A stretch of DNA of 64,000 nt from Flavobacterium soyae (GTDB lineage Bacteria; Bacteroidota; Bacteroidia; Flavobacteriales; Flavobacteriaceae), in the NCBI RefSeq assembly GCF_021245985.1, contig NZ_JAJQXA010000005.1, forward strand, positions 186,001-250,000, read 5' to 3'. Of this stretch, positions 9,907-19,588 are shown one piece after another. Numbering within the stretch: the stretch's first letter is position 1; each line of letters starts with the position of its first letter. A program made the position numbers and the translations under genes. The notes beneath the pieces are model-generated. The model was not told the DNA's origin, searched no databases, and saw only the letters and a program-made list of their open reading frames with translations.

Positions 9907-12900
9907 TTAATTGTTTTTGATGGTTTGTTCTTCACGAATTATTTTTCCGTTTTTTGATTCTTTTATTCCTATTTGAGCGGCTCCTTTCTCACCTTCAAAA
10001 TTATTAATAGTGATCTCTTGTACACGCCCGTCAATGAGGGTGATTTTCAAATGATCGGCATCAAGGGCCTGGATTTCTTTTATAACAGATTGTTTTTCAA
10101 AAGGCTCTATGATGTTTAAATATCGGGCTGTTTTGCCTTTGGCACGTACGGCATAGGTTTTTCTGCGTGGAGTTTCATTACCAAGAGGGAAATCACAGCC
10201 TAATACAGCTTTGAAACCTACAGCTTTTAATCCGCTTAAATCTATTTTGATTGTGGCAGGTTTCTCTTGGTTCCCTGTCATTGAAGCAATATTATCTGTA
10301 TATTCCTGTCCGCCAATTTTAACAGGGCCTCCATAATAATCTTTTCCTTTATATTCATTTGGAATAATATTATTGAGAACCATCGGGAGTTCAGAAACCT
10401 TAATTTCTTTTCCATCGGCAAGTACCACTCGTGCATTTGCCCAAAAAATATTTGATTTTTTACTTCCTGTAAAGCTTGTTTCTAAGGTAAGTTCTTTTGC
10501 ATCTTTTAATGTTAAATCAATGTTTGCCTGACCCAGAATCCAAGCTCCTGTTTTAGCCTCTGTGAGTATTTTACCATCGACACTTATTTTGTACGATAAT
10601 TGTTTTTGTATGTCTAAAGCTTCAGGGGCTGAGGCCGCCATGATTTCGTTTTCTAATGGCCAGGCTGAGGTAACATTAATTTTAAGTTCACCTTCTTCAC
10701 TATTTGGCGCTAGGGTACCGGTATTGTCACAATCTTTGCCCCAGCAGGTTTCAAAAGAAGCTTTTGCTGCTCCTTTTGTCTGCCACCAGTTACAATCTGT
10801 TATAAATTGGGCGCTTCCTAAAGGATCACTATTCATTTGGTTGTCATGACGAAGAAATGTTTTTGTACCGGCTGTTAAATCAGAGAAGCCTTTCATTTGA
10901 AAAAGCCAGTCAAAAGTATGTTCTTTTTCAGCTTTAATATAATCGGCCAATAGAACATAATCATCCGTCATAATCATTAAACGACGCTGCAGTACAGGTT
11001 CTGTATAATCTGTTACGGCGCCGTATGCAGGTGCATTTTTTGGTATTTCTATTGATCTTCCTTCCTGAAAAGCTTTCTCAGCAAAGCTGATACCTCCCGC
11101 CCAGTCATACTGCATGCCTCCGTAGGGAGGATTTGACCATCGTGCATTGGTTTCGGTAACAGCCGCCTGCATTAATTTCCCAGTGTGGAATAAAGTTTTA
11201 AAACTCTCCACAGGTTCCTGCATTTTCTGATCTACCACAACCATGTTTTTTGACATAGAGGTTTGTACATAGAATTTATACATATAAGAAGGATATCCGT
11301 ACCATATCATTTCAGGATTATAGAAACTTCTTCCATAGCGAGAGAGATGGAGCAGGTTGGTTCGGTCGAAGTGACCATGATATCCTCCAAAGGTTCCATA
11401 ATGAATGGCTGCCTGCAATTGCTCTCTGGCCGGACGATTCTGTGCCTGTGAGCGAAGTAAAACGATTCCCATATTATCAGCAAAAGCCGACTTAGTCTGA
11501 AGTGCCGAAGGTGTTTGAGGCAGCTCTCCAAAACCATAAAGCAAGTCTCGTTTATTTCCACGATTGACTATCGATGCATATTCGGGGTCTTTGTAGAGAT
11601 AATAAGCAAGTTCGTAAGGCTGTCCAGATACCATATTTTCCTGAGCATCATTCACCCCAAACATTACGCCGCGATAATCTGCAAATGAAGGTATGGCATC
11701 CCACATATCTTTTATACTGATACTGTTTTTAGTTACCGTTCCCCATTTCTCGAAGTTCATTCCGTATAATCCAGGTTCTTTGAATTCAGGCATTAAAGAA
11801 TAGTATTTGGAAGTTCCAATAGGATAGCGTGTGTTTTTAAAATCAAGTCCCCACGGCTCCAAGGCTAAAGCAATTTGAGAAAACTCACTTGCGCACCAGA
11901 CATTATAACTAATAGTACATTCGTACCACCAGCCGTCACTCATTACACCTTGTTTTAAATGATCAACAACTCCCTGCGGGCCATTGAATATTTTCTCAAC
12001 TAAATCCCAGTCCTGCAGGGCTAAGGCACAATACATCGCACCTGTAATTTCGCTCAATAACCAATTGTTGATGGCTCCACTGCCTTGACCTTTATCGACA
12101 GTTTCAATAAACAAGCGAAGTGTTTTTTCCAGATTTTGGGTATCAGTTTCGCTGAGTACCTTGGCTGGGCGAATCATATCGTAAGCCATTACAATGTGCT
12201 GAAAGAAATGCCCCTCCTGAACAAAAGACTGATGACATCCTCTAAAAGTACTTGGGTAGCCTTTTTGAGGATCAGAAAGACGGCGTAAAAACAAAGCTAT
12301 TTTCTGAGCGTATTCTTCTTTTCCGGTTAACTGATAGGAAATTCCGGCAGCCATAAGATTAAATTCTTCCTGAGTTTGAAATAATTGCATGCCCAGGTTA
12401 GGGTTGTCATTGGTAAGTTTAGCTGCCACTTCGGGAACCACCCATCTTCGGGCTATATCTTCGTATTCCTGCTGGGCTTTTTTTGCCCACTGATACTTAT
12501 CGACATTGTTTTTAATTTCCTGCCAGCGTGCAGCAGTATGCAGAATATTAGGAGCTGAGAGGGCAGATGCGGTAATAAAAGTAAGCGGAGTATCTTCTTT
12601 TCCGTTGGCAGTCACACGCAGGATTTGTTTTTCACGGCTGCCTTCAGGCATTGTCAGCGGAACCGACACCTGCATTTTACAAATTTTACTCTCACCGGGT
12701 TTCAGTTCCAGAGTAGAAGGGTTAATGGCTGCAGACATGGATTCCCATCCATAGCGCTGAAACGACAATTGAACAGCTTGTGTCTGGTTTGTTGTATTGA
12801 CAACCTGAACCTCATATAGAGCATTTTGCCCTCTTTTTACTGCTTTACCTTTAATTTGAGATAAAAGAGCAGTATGTTGTGCTTTTTTAAGCTGAACATT

Positions 12901-13419
12901 CTTAATTTGAACTTCTCCCTTTATGGAAGATTTAGGTGTTATATTTACTTCTTTAATAGTACGTAAAACTCCTAAGCGTTGAGCTTCGCTGATATCCAGA
13001 GTATTCCAGGAAAGATATACCGTATGCCATCCTTTTCCTGTAATACTTGTGTTTGCGTGAGTTTCTTCAATCAATTGTCTGGCATCTTTCTTTGGTACCT
13101 TTAAGGAAATATCGATCTGGAGGTTTTTTTCTTCTTTTAAGAAAACCTCAAATTCAATTCCTGAAAATGCACTCCAATCCGAGACATCCTCTCTAATATT
13201 TCTAAAACCTATATGATATTGTTTTCCTTCAGGATATTGGTAAGTAATAGTTTGATTAATCCCAACTGTGGCAATGCCTGATTTAATATTTGCAGCCCCT
13301 TTCCAATCTTTAAAAGCGGGGTCACCAATTGAAGCGACTATTTTTTGCTGTGCAGAGAGAGCCTCAGCTAAAAATAGAATGAACAGGAGTATGGTAATAA
13401 TTTTTTTCTTGAGTGGCAT
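9907..13419 (-). CDS. Heparinase II/III-type polysaccharide lyase
   Basis: 1170 residues with a signal peptide ending LSAQQ (about 25). A beta-sandwich region with a possible carbohydrate-binding module lies at about 30-290. It is followed by an alpha/alpha toroid (about 295-600) with AINNWLLSE and SDGWWYECTISYNVW, then a heparinase II/III beta-sandwich (PF07940, about 640-900) containing HYGTFGGYHGHFDRTN, where the His and Tyr belong to the catalytic centre of such lyases. The C-terminal 250 residues are extra beta structure. These enzymes cleave uronate-containing glycans by beta-elimination. No sorting domain is visible, so it is likely periplasmic. It starts 14 bases after the stop of the alpha/beta hydrolase gene, so the two are cotranscribed. 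I cannot name the polysaccharide lyase family with certainty. Confidence 0.82.
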   Translation of the reverse strand: MPLKKKIITILLFILFLAEALSAQQKIVASIGDPAFKDWKGAANIKSGIATVGINQTITYQYPEGKQYHIGFRNIREDVSDWSAFSGIEFEVFLKEEKNLQIDISLKVPKKDARQLIEETHANTSITGKGWHTVYLSWNTLDISEAQRLGVLRTIKEVNITPKSSIKGEVQIKNVQLKKAQHTALLSQIKGKAVKRGQNALYEVQVVNTTNQTQAVQLSFQRYGWESMSAAINPSTLELKPGESKICKMQVSVPLTMPEGSREKQILRVTANGKEDTPLTFITASALSAPNILHTAARWQEIKNNVDKYQWAKKAQQEYEDIARRWVVPEVAAKLTNDNPNLGMQLFQTQEEFNLMAAGISYQLTGKEEYAQKIALFLRRLSDPQKGYPSTFRGCHQSFVQEGHFFQHIVMAYDMIRPAKVLSETDTQNLEKTLRLFIETVDKGQGSGAINNWLLSEITGAMYCALALQDWDLVEKIFNGPQGVVDHLKQGVMSDGWWYECTISYNVWCASEFSQIALALEPWGLDFKNTRYPIGTSKYYSLMPEFKEPGLYGMNFEKWGTVTKNSISIKDMWDAIPSFADYRGVMFGVNDAQENMVSGQPYELAYYLYKDPEYASIVNRGNKRDLLYGFGELPQTPSALQTKSAFADNMGIVLLRSQAQNRPAREQLQAAIHYGTFGGYHGHFDRTNLLHLSRYGRSFYNPEMIWYGYPSYMYKFYVQTSMSKNMVVVDQKMQEPVESFKTLFHTGKLMQAAVTETNARWSNPPYGGMQYDWAGGISFAEKAFQEGRSIEIPKNAPAYGAVTDYTEPVLQRRLMIMTDDYVLLADYIKAEKEHTFDWLFQMKGFSDLTAGTKTFLRHDNQMNSDPLGSAQFITDCNWWQTKGAAKASFETCWGKDCDNTGTLAPNSEEGELKINVTSAWPLENEIMAASAPEALDIQKQLSYKISVDGKILTEAKTGAWILGQANIDLTLKDAKELTLETSFTGSKKSNIFWANARVVLADGKEIKVSELPMVLNNIIPNEYKGKDYYGGPVKIGGQEYTDNIASMTGNQEKPATIKIDLSGLKAVGFKAVLGCDFPLGNETPRRKTYAVRAKGKTARYLNIIEPFEKQSVIKEIQALDADHLKITLIDGRVQEITINNFEGEKGAAQIGIKESKNGKIIREEQTIKNN

Positions 13420-13433
13420 GGGAAAAGGGGGGA

Positions 13434-15062
13434 TTAATTTAAAATGTAAAAAGTTTGCTCAACAGGCTCTGCAGATTTTATTTTAGGTTCGCTATCCCGT
13501 CCATACTGCCAGGCAGCGACTGTTACTTTAATAGGGAATTGAGAGCGCGGCGGTATTTTAGTAAAAACTAATTTCCCATCTTTTATTATAGCGGAGCCTT
13601 CTTTAATATAAAAATAGACAGGCATTTGGCTGTCTGAAACAGCATTTAAAGAAAAGGACTTAGTCCCTTTTTTTACATTTGAAATAGAAGGGAAGCTGAT
13701 GTGCTGCTCGGCTCCATCTTTGTTTTGCAGAGGGATTTTCATATTGAATTGCTGTACACTGCTTTTGTATTTTTTATCTCCCGGGTTACTTGCAATAAGC
13801 CAGATATCGCCGGTGCGTTTCTCATTATGGAGCCCCATTCGGTAGAAACGTACAGTAAAAGTAGTGTCATTAATCTGCTCTACAGGACCGCAAATCCGGC
13901 TGATTTTTATTTTATTTTGAGCATGATCTGTCGTGGTTTTATTTCTTAAAGAGTCAGTAAAAATGGCTTTAAGAGTAAAGGTTAATCCATCAGTTTGCGG
14001 TGTAAATTTTCCTTGAATGCGCGCATGAGATTTTTGATTGAAAGCAAGTAAATTTCCATTTTGAACAAAACCAAGATACTGCTCTTTTTTACCTCTTGCT
14101 TTGGCATAAAAAGCTTCTGCGGCATCGGCAGTTTCTTTGTCAAAATACCAAAAAGCCTCATTTTTATCTCCTTTATATTGATTGTAGGGTGCAGAAGCAT
14201 AAGCAGGCTTAAGGTCTTTTTTCCATCTTTCTTTAAGGAAACCTTTAAGCGGATCTACCGCAATTAGTTTTACGGGTTCGTTCAGCGGTGATTTTAATGG
14301 TAAGCGGTACTGCACGGCTTTTTTAATAAACAAATTTAAATAATCAATCAATTCATCTGAAATATCAAAATGTCCATGCCCTGCATCGCATAGAAATGAA
14401 ACTGCAGCCTGAGGGAAACGTTGTTTGAAATTGAGGGCAGGCTGCACCCTGTCTTCCCACCATTCGTATTCTCCTTCGACCATTAAACCTGGAACGCCAT
14501 CGATGTTTCGATTGTCCCAATCTGGATTTGGCCTGCCGCTTCCGGTAAGATTGGTCAGCGGAGCATCGCCGTGAATGGATAAAACAGCGAGGGTTCTTTG
14601 AGGGTTCCATGCCGCGAAATTCCATGGATAACTAGCAAAAGCCGAATGCCCGATAGGTATTGCGGGCGCATATTTAAGTTCAGAGTAACCAGATACACTG
14701 GCAAGGTCATTTATAAGGGATTCAAAATCCCTGCCAGCCGATTTATTAAAATCAAATGTCATATCAAATCCGGGAGTTACCCAAATAATGGCAATACCTA
14801 ATTTTGACATTTCCTGACGGAATTTTGGGTGCTCGAATATGGTTTCTTCGGTCATATTGTGCTGACCAATTATAGCGGCCCGTACTTGTCTGCAGTTTTC
14901 AGGAATCCATAAAAAAGCTTCAGGATGTCCTTTAGTTTCATTAGAAACAGCACTTGTAAGTGGAACTGACCACTGATATTGTGCCATAGCAGGGGTGCAT
15001 ATCAATGAATACAATAATACTTTTAACAAACCCAGTCTATTTATCCTGATTTTCATACTCAA
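13434..15062 (-). CDS. Secreted alpha/beta hydrolase, probable carbohydrate esterase
   Basis: 542 residues; signal peptide ends PAMAQ (28). Residues about 35-250 are an alpha/beta hydrolase fold with nucleophile elbow IGHSAFAS (Ser140) and a likely catalytic His in DAGHGHFD (229 or 231). The C-terminal half (about 255-542) is beta-rich with no domain I recognise. It is the first gene of the operon leading to the heparinase-like and GH28-like enzymes, so it probably removes ester groups that would block the lyases. That role is inferred from context. Met3 is an alternative start; the annotated Met is kept because both give the same signal peptide core. Confidence 0.72.
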   Translation of the reverse strand: MSMKIRINRLGLLKVLLYSLICTPAMAQYQWSVPLTSAVSNETKGHPEAFLWIPENCRQVRAAIIGQHNMTEETIFEHPKFRQEMSKLGIAIIWVTPGFDMTFDFNKSAGRDFESLINDLASVSGYSELKYAPAIPIGHSAFASYPWNFAAWNPQRTLAVLSIHGDAPLTNLTGSGRPNPDWDNRNIDGVPGLMVEGEYEWWEDRVQPALNFKQRFPQAAVSFLCDAGHGHFDISDELIDYLNLFIKKAVQYRLPLKSPLNEPVKLIAVDPLKGFLKERWKKDLKPAYASAPYNQYKGDKNEAFWYFDKETADAAEAFYAKARGKKEQYLGFVQNGNLLAFNQKSHARIQGKFTPQTDGLTFTLKAIFTDSLRNKTTTDHAQNKIKISRICGPVEQINDTTFTVRFYRMGLHNEKRTGDIWLIASNPGDKKYKSSVQQFNMKIPLQNKDGAEQHISFPSISNVKKGTKSFSLNAVSDSQMPVYFYIKEGSAIIKDGKLVFTKIPPRSQFPIKVTVAAWQYGRDSEPKIKSAEPVEQTFYILN

Positions 15063-15146
15063 TTCAATTTTTGGAGGCTTATTCGAAAGAGAAAGTTTAA
15101 CTCTTTCATATATACAGCTTTTGTTAAACCATTTAAGTTAACATTT

Positions 15147-15194
15147 CAAAAGTAAATTTTAATTTGAAGCAATGCGTTCTGTTCTGTTTGTTAA
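15147..15194 (-). promoter_or_regulatory. Promoter and putative HTCS operator for the hydrolase/heparinase/GH28 operon
   Basis: CAAAAGTA (15147-15154) is a -7 element on the minus strand. TTCTGTTCTGTTTGTTAA (15177-15194) matches the GH42 upstream motif at 16 of 18 positions and sits at the identical 30-base offset. The divergent HTCS gene begins at 15418; its own best -7 candidate, TATATTTA near 15365, has one mismatch. Confidence 0.6.
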
Positions 15195-15417
15195 TGCTAT
15201 GTTAATTTTTTTAAACGTCTTAAAGTATAGCAGCTGCTTTTTTATTTATTATGTTTTATAAAATATTTATAATCAATAAAATATGGTGTTTTTTTGTCAC
15301 TAGACTTTTAAAAATAATTTAAATTTCATTACAAGCTGTAAATTAGATTAATAATTTAGGAAGTATATTTACGTCTCAATATTCAAATGTTTTTTAATAA
15401 GAAGGAACAGAAAATTA

Positions 15418-18400
15418 ATGAAAAGATTATTATTTAAATTTTTCGTACGCATTTTAAAAAATGAAAATTGTATTTTCAATTTGTCTTTGCGTGTGCAGGT
15501 TTTTATCAGCTTAGTCTTTTTTTCTTATGGGCATGACGTTTTTTCGCAAGACTTTATATTTTCTCCAATTGAAGACAGACAGCAGCTTAATGAAGAGAAA
15601 ATCCGCAGTTTTATTGAATTGCATGATGGCAGGATTGGTGTTTTTACTGAAGGAATGTTCAATTTGTATGATGGTTCAGGTTTTAAGACAATAGAAATTG
15701 AAGATGACAATTCAGCTCCACTTATATCATATACGGGCTTTCATCACAGTTATTTAGAAAACAATCGTATCTGGTTTAAATACAGAGGGAAAATCAGTTT
15801 GATTAATATCTCCAAAGAAAAAAGTGAAGTAAATCCGCTTAAAATCTTAAGTTCATTAGGTTTTAAAGGTACACCAGTTAATTTATTCGTTGATGAAAAA
15901 AAAGACATCTGGATTGTAAATAATTCAGGCAGACTGCTTTGCTATGAGCAAGGATCAAAAAAAGTGATTACTTTTTTAAACAGTATTGATTTAAAGGGTG
16001 GTGCTGATGAAATACTTTACGATCTGGTTCTTCACAAAAAGAAAGTCTATTTAATATACAAATCAGGATTAATTCGTTGTTTTGACCGCTCATCGGCAAA
16101 AGAACTTTATAAGGAATTCATTGTCAAGGATGCATCAGGTAGTTTTACACAATGGAATCACGCAGCGGCTGTAGGTAATTATATATATGTAATAAGAGCT
16201 GGAATAAGTAAGGGGCAGCTGGTTCGATATGATACTGAAACAAGACAATCAGTAGTGGTATTACAGGCCGATACGTATTGGCTGAATACTTTCGCTGCCA
16301 ATAATAATGGGGATTTTTTTATGAGCTGCAGTCAAGGGCTTTGGTACTTTAAATCAGGAAATACCGTTGGTACTTTTTATCCTGAGCTGACCCTGACAGA
16401 TGGTCATAAAATAAAAACCGAAGTGAGTACTGTTTTATTTGATCGTCAGGGAGGACTTTGGGCAGGAACATTAAATAAAGGAATTTATTATCAGCATCCG
16501 GACCGCTCCCGTTTCAAATATTATCAAAAAAGCAATTTTAATTTAAAAAGTAATGAGGAATTTCAGGTAAATTGTTTTGAAGAGACTGTTGATAATAAAT
16601 TACTTATTGGCACTAATGAAGCTTTGTATGCTGCTGAACTTCCCCTTAACCGAACTAAATCATTCAAGGTATTAATTCCAGATTTATACTGTCATTCCCT
16701 TCACAAAGATTCTACAGGTCAAATATGGATTTCGACCAATAAAGGCCTATATATGTATGGATGTGATGGTTTTATAAAACAGCATACAAAACAATCTGCT
16801 GGTTTTGTATATGAAACCAAACAAGGTGATATATATGTTTGTACAGGCACTGGGATTTTAAAGTGGAATAAATCACTGCAGTCTTTCGGTCTTTTGCCTT
16901 TGATTAATTCTCCTGTGAATGTATTTCAAATGACTGAATGGAATCAGAAATTGATTGGTATTTCGTCAAATGGTCCTTTTATAATGAATGCTGCAGGCGA
17001 TAAAATTAGTATGCCTTTAGAAAAGGAGCATAAAAAAATGCCGATGTTCAGCCAAAAGAACCATAAATACAGCTGTCTTTTATCTGATTCTGAACAAAAT
17101 TTATGGGTAGGAACTTATAACGGCCTGACGGTTTGGGACAATAAAAATCAAAAGTTATATGAAATAAATACAGATAAAGGTTTAGTAAACAACAGTATTA
17201 AAGCAATAGTTGAAGATAAAGATCGTTCATTTTGGGTTACAACTTCACGCGGTGTAAGCCATATTATAAAAAAAAGAACAGCAAGCGGACTTACTTTTAG
17301 AATCATAAATCACGATAAATATACTGGAGTTTTGGAATATCCATTTACTGATCGTGCTACATTTATTTCTTCAAAAAATGGATTGTTTATTGGCGGAATA
17401 GACGGTATGAATAATCTGCAGAAAAATGATTCTAAAGACAATCAGTTTGTTCTTAATCCAATATTATTTAATTTCAAATTGTTTGGAAAAAATGTGATAA
17501 TTGATGAGAAAATAGATGGAAATATTGTTTTAAATAATGCAATATCGTCAACAGATACTTTAAGGCTCAAGTACGATCAAAACTTTTTTAGTATTGGGTT
17601 TTCCGGACTTAATTATAAAAACCCATCACAGACTTATTACAGATACAAATTGGAGGATGTTGACCAAAATTGGCGCAGTGAAAATTTCACATCCGGAATA
17701 GGCGAGGCTGGTTATACAAATATAACTCCCGGTCATTATATTTTTAAGGTGCAAGCCAGTTCTGATGGCATACATTGGCCGGGCAGGGAAAAAAATCTTT
17801 TAATTATCATCGAACCGCCTATATGGAATACAGCTTTTGCCAAAATACTCTATTTTGTATTATTATGTATTGGTATTGCTTTAATTTCTAAAGCTCTTGT
17901 AAAGCGTAATATTTTAATCCGCAAAAAACAGCAGGATTATGCTATAGAAAGAGCAAAATCAGATTTCATAACCAATATGAGCCATGAATTGCGTACGCCG
18001 CTCACACTTATTATAACACCTTTAAAATCGCTGCTTGCAAAAGTCGAAGATCAAAAAATAAAAAAAGAACTCCTACGGATTAGTTCTAATAGTGACCTTT
18101 TGCTGGACACTGTCAATCAGCTGCTTGATTTTAAAAAGATAGATACAGGAGAAGAAATACTGCACCGTAATTTTTATGATAATCTTTCATTCCTGACGGA
18201 ATTGTGTACTGCGTATGTACCAATTGCAGAGGAAAAAGGAATTTCTTTTACCTGGAATATAGACCAGCAAAACGATGATTTGTACCTGGACAGGCAAAAA
18301 ATTACCAGAATAATAATTAACCTGCTTTCTAACGCTTTTAAATTTACAGGCTTAGGGGGTAAAGTTAAATTTTCAGCCGTAATTGACAGTAAAAATAAAG

Positions 18401-19434
18401 TGCTGACAATTTTAGTTGAAGATTCTGGTATTGGAATTTCTAAAACAGAAATAGATCATATTTTTAATCGTTTTTATCAGGCAGACAATCAAAAAGGGAT
18501 TTCAAGCGGAAGTGGAATAGGGCTGTACATGGTAAAATATTATGCAGAAATGCATGGCGGATCAGTCAGCGCAGTAAGTAATCCAGGACAGGGAACTTGT
18601 TTTAAGGTACTGTTATCGGTTCAGAAAAAAGCTGAATTACTACCTTTTGAAGCAGGAGAAGAATCAACAAGAAAAAGCATACTTATTGTTGAAGACCACA
18701 CTATTTTTAGAGGTTATTTGTTTGATGAATTGAAAAAGTATTATGATGTAATCACTGCCAATAATGGAGAAGACGGTTTAACGAAAGCAATGAAGCATGT
18801 TCCTGATCTTATTATAACAGATATGATGATGCCCAAAATGGACGGCCCGCAATTAAGCCAATCCGTTCGAAATACGATTGCCATAAGTCATATTCCTATT
18901 ATTATGCTTACCGGCAGGGCCTCTGATGAAGCTCGATTTGAAGGCTATGAGGCAGGAGTTGATGCTTATATGATAAAACCATTTGATATTAATCTGCTGG
19001 TACTTCGAATTAATAAATTATTGGAGCTGAACGATACGAGACGAAAAATGTTCATTAAAGAAAAAGAAGTAAAAATTGATGCATTGACGGATAATCCCAT
19101 TGATCAGGAATTTTTAAAACGTGCTTTTCAATGTGTTTTTGATAATTTGTCTAATTCTGAATATACCGTAGAAAAGTTCAGTGAGGACATGAATATGGAC
19201 CGTACCGGTTTGTATCGAAAACTTATGGCGCTTACAGATCATTCTCCAACAAATTTTATTCGTACTATCCGGCTTAAAAAAGCAGCCGAATTATTATTGG
19301 ATAAAAAACTCACAATCGCAGATATATCTGATCAGGTCGGTTTTAATAGTATTTCTTATTTTACGAAATGCTTTCATGAAGCTTTTGGCAAAACACCAAG
19401 CCAAAGCAGGGAGGAAAATGTTTCAACAGGATAA
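15418..19434 (+). CDS. Hybrid two-component sensor/regulator (HTCS)
   Basis: 1338 residues, all HTCS parts in one chain. After a signal segment (about 25-44) comes a periplasmic two-bladed propeller region (about 45-690) with Reg_prop-like repeats such as NLWVGTYNGL, then a Y_Y_Y domain (about 730-798) and a transmembrane helix (804-826). Next are the HisKA dimerisation domain with NMSHELRTP (His856), the HATPase domain with NLLSNAFKF, EDSGIGIS and GSGIGL, a receiver domain with phospho-acceptor Asp1135 in IITDMMMPKMDG, and a C-terminal AraC helix-turn-helix (about 1240-1335). HTCS proteins bind a specific oligosaccharide in the periplasm and activate the adjacent degradation genes. Here the likely targets are the divergent minus-strand units and perhaps GH31. 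All catalytic motifs look intact. Confidence 0.95.
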   Translation: MKRLLFKFFVRILKNENCIFNLSLRVQVFISLVFFSYGHDVFSQDFIFSPIEDRQQLNEEKIRSFIELHDGRIGVFTEGMFNLYDGSGFKTIEIEDDNSAPLISYTGFHHSYLENNRIWFKYRGKISLINISKEKSEVNPLKILSSLGFKGTPVNLFVDEKKDIWIVNNSGRLLCYEQGSKKVITFLNSIDLKGGADEILYDLVLHKKKVYLIYKSGLIRCFDRSSAKELYKEFIVKDASGSFTQWNHAAAVGNYIYVIRAGISKGQLVRYDTETRQSVVVLQADTYWLNTFAANNNGDFFMSCSQGLWYFKSGNTVGTFYPELTLTDGHKIKTEVSTVLFDRQGGLWAGTLNKGIYYQHPDRSRFKYYQKSNFNLKSNEEFQVNCFEETVDNKLLIGTNEALYAAELPLNRTKSFKVLIPDLYCHSLHKDSTGQIWISTNKGLYMYGCDGFIKQHTKQSAGFVYETKQGDIYVCTGTGILKWNKSLQSFGLLPLINSPVNVFQMTEWNQKLIGISSNGPFIMNAAGDKISMPLEKEHKKMPMFSQKNHKYSCLLSDSEQNLWVGTYNGLTVWDNKNQKLYEINTDKGLVNNSIKAIVEDKDRSFWVTTSRGVSHIIKKRTASGLTFRIINHDKYTGVLEYPFTDRATFISSKNGLFIGGIDGMNNLQKNDSKDNQFVLNPILFNFKLFGKNVIIDEKIDGNIVLNNAISSTDTLRLKYDQNFFSIGFSGLNYKNPSQTYYRYKLEDVDQNWRSENFTSGIGEAGYTNITPGHYIFKVQASSDGIHWPGREKNLLIIIEPPIWNTAFAKILYFVLLCIGIALISKALVKRNILIRKKQQDYAIERAKSDFITNMSHELRTPLTLIITPLKSLLAKVEDQKIKKELLRISSNSDLLLDTVNQLLDFKKIDTGEEILHRNFYDNLSFLTELCTAYVPIAEEKGISFTWNIDQQNDDLYLDRQKITRIIINLLSNAFKFTGLGGKVKFSAVIDSKNKVLTILVEDSGIGISKTEIDHIFNRFYQADNQKGISSGSGIGLYMVKYYAEMHGGSVSAVSNPGQGTCFKVLLSVQKKAELLPFEAGEESTRKSILIVEDHTIFRGYLFDELKKYYDVITANNGEDGLTKAMKHVPDLIITDMMMPKMDGPQLSQSVRNTIAISHIPIIMLTGRASDEARFEGYEAGVDAYMIKPFDINLLVLRINKLLELNDTRRKMFIKEKEVKIDALTDNPIDQEFLKRAFQCVFDNLSNSEYTVEKFSEDMNMDRTGLYRKLMALTDHSPTNFIRTIRLKKAAELLLDKKLTIADISDQVGFNSISYFTKCFHEAFGKTPSQSREENVSTG

Positions 19435-19588
19435 AATTAATTATCTGTTAAGGTGTTGATTATTTGTGTCTTGTAGTTTTTTACAATTTGATTTCAACAT
19501 GAGTTATAATTGTTTCAACATAATTTAAAGGCTTTAAAAAGGACAAAAGCTATTTTTATCCTACTATAAACTATTTAACTCAATTGAA

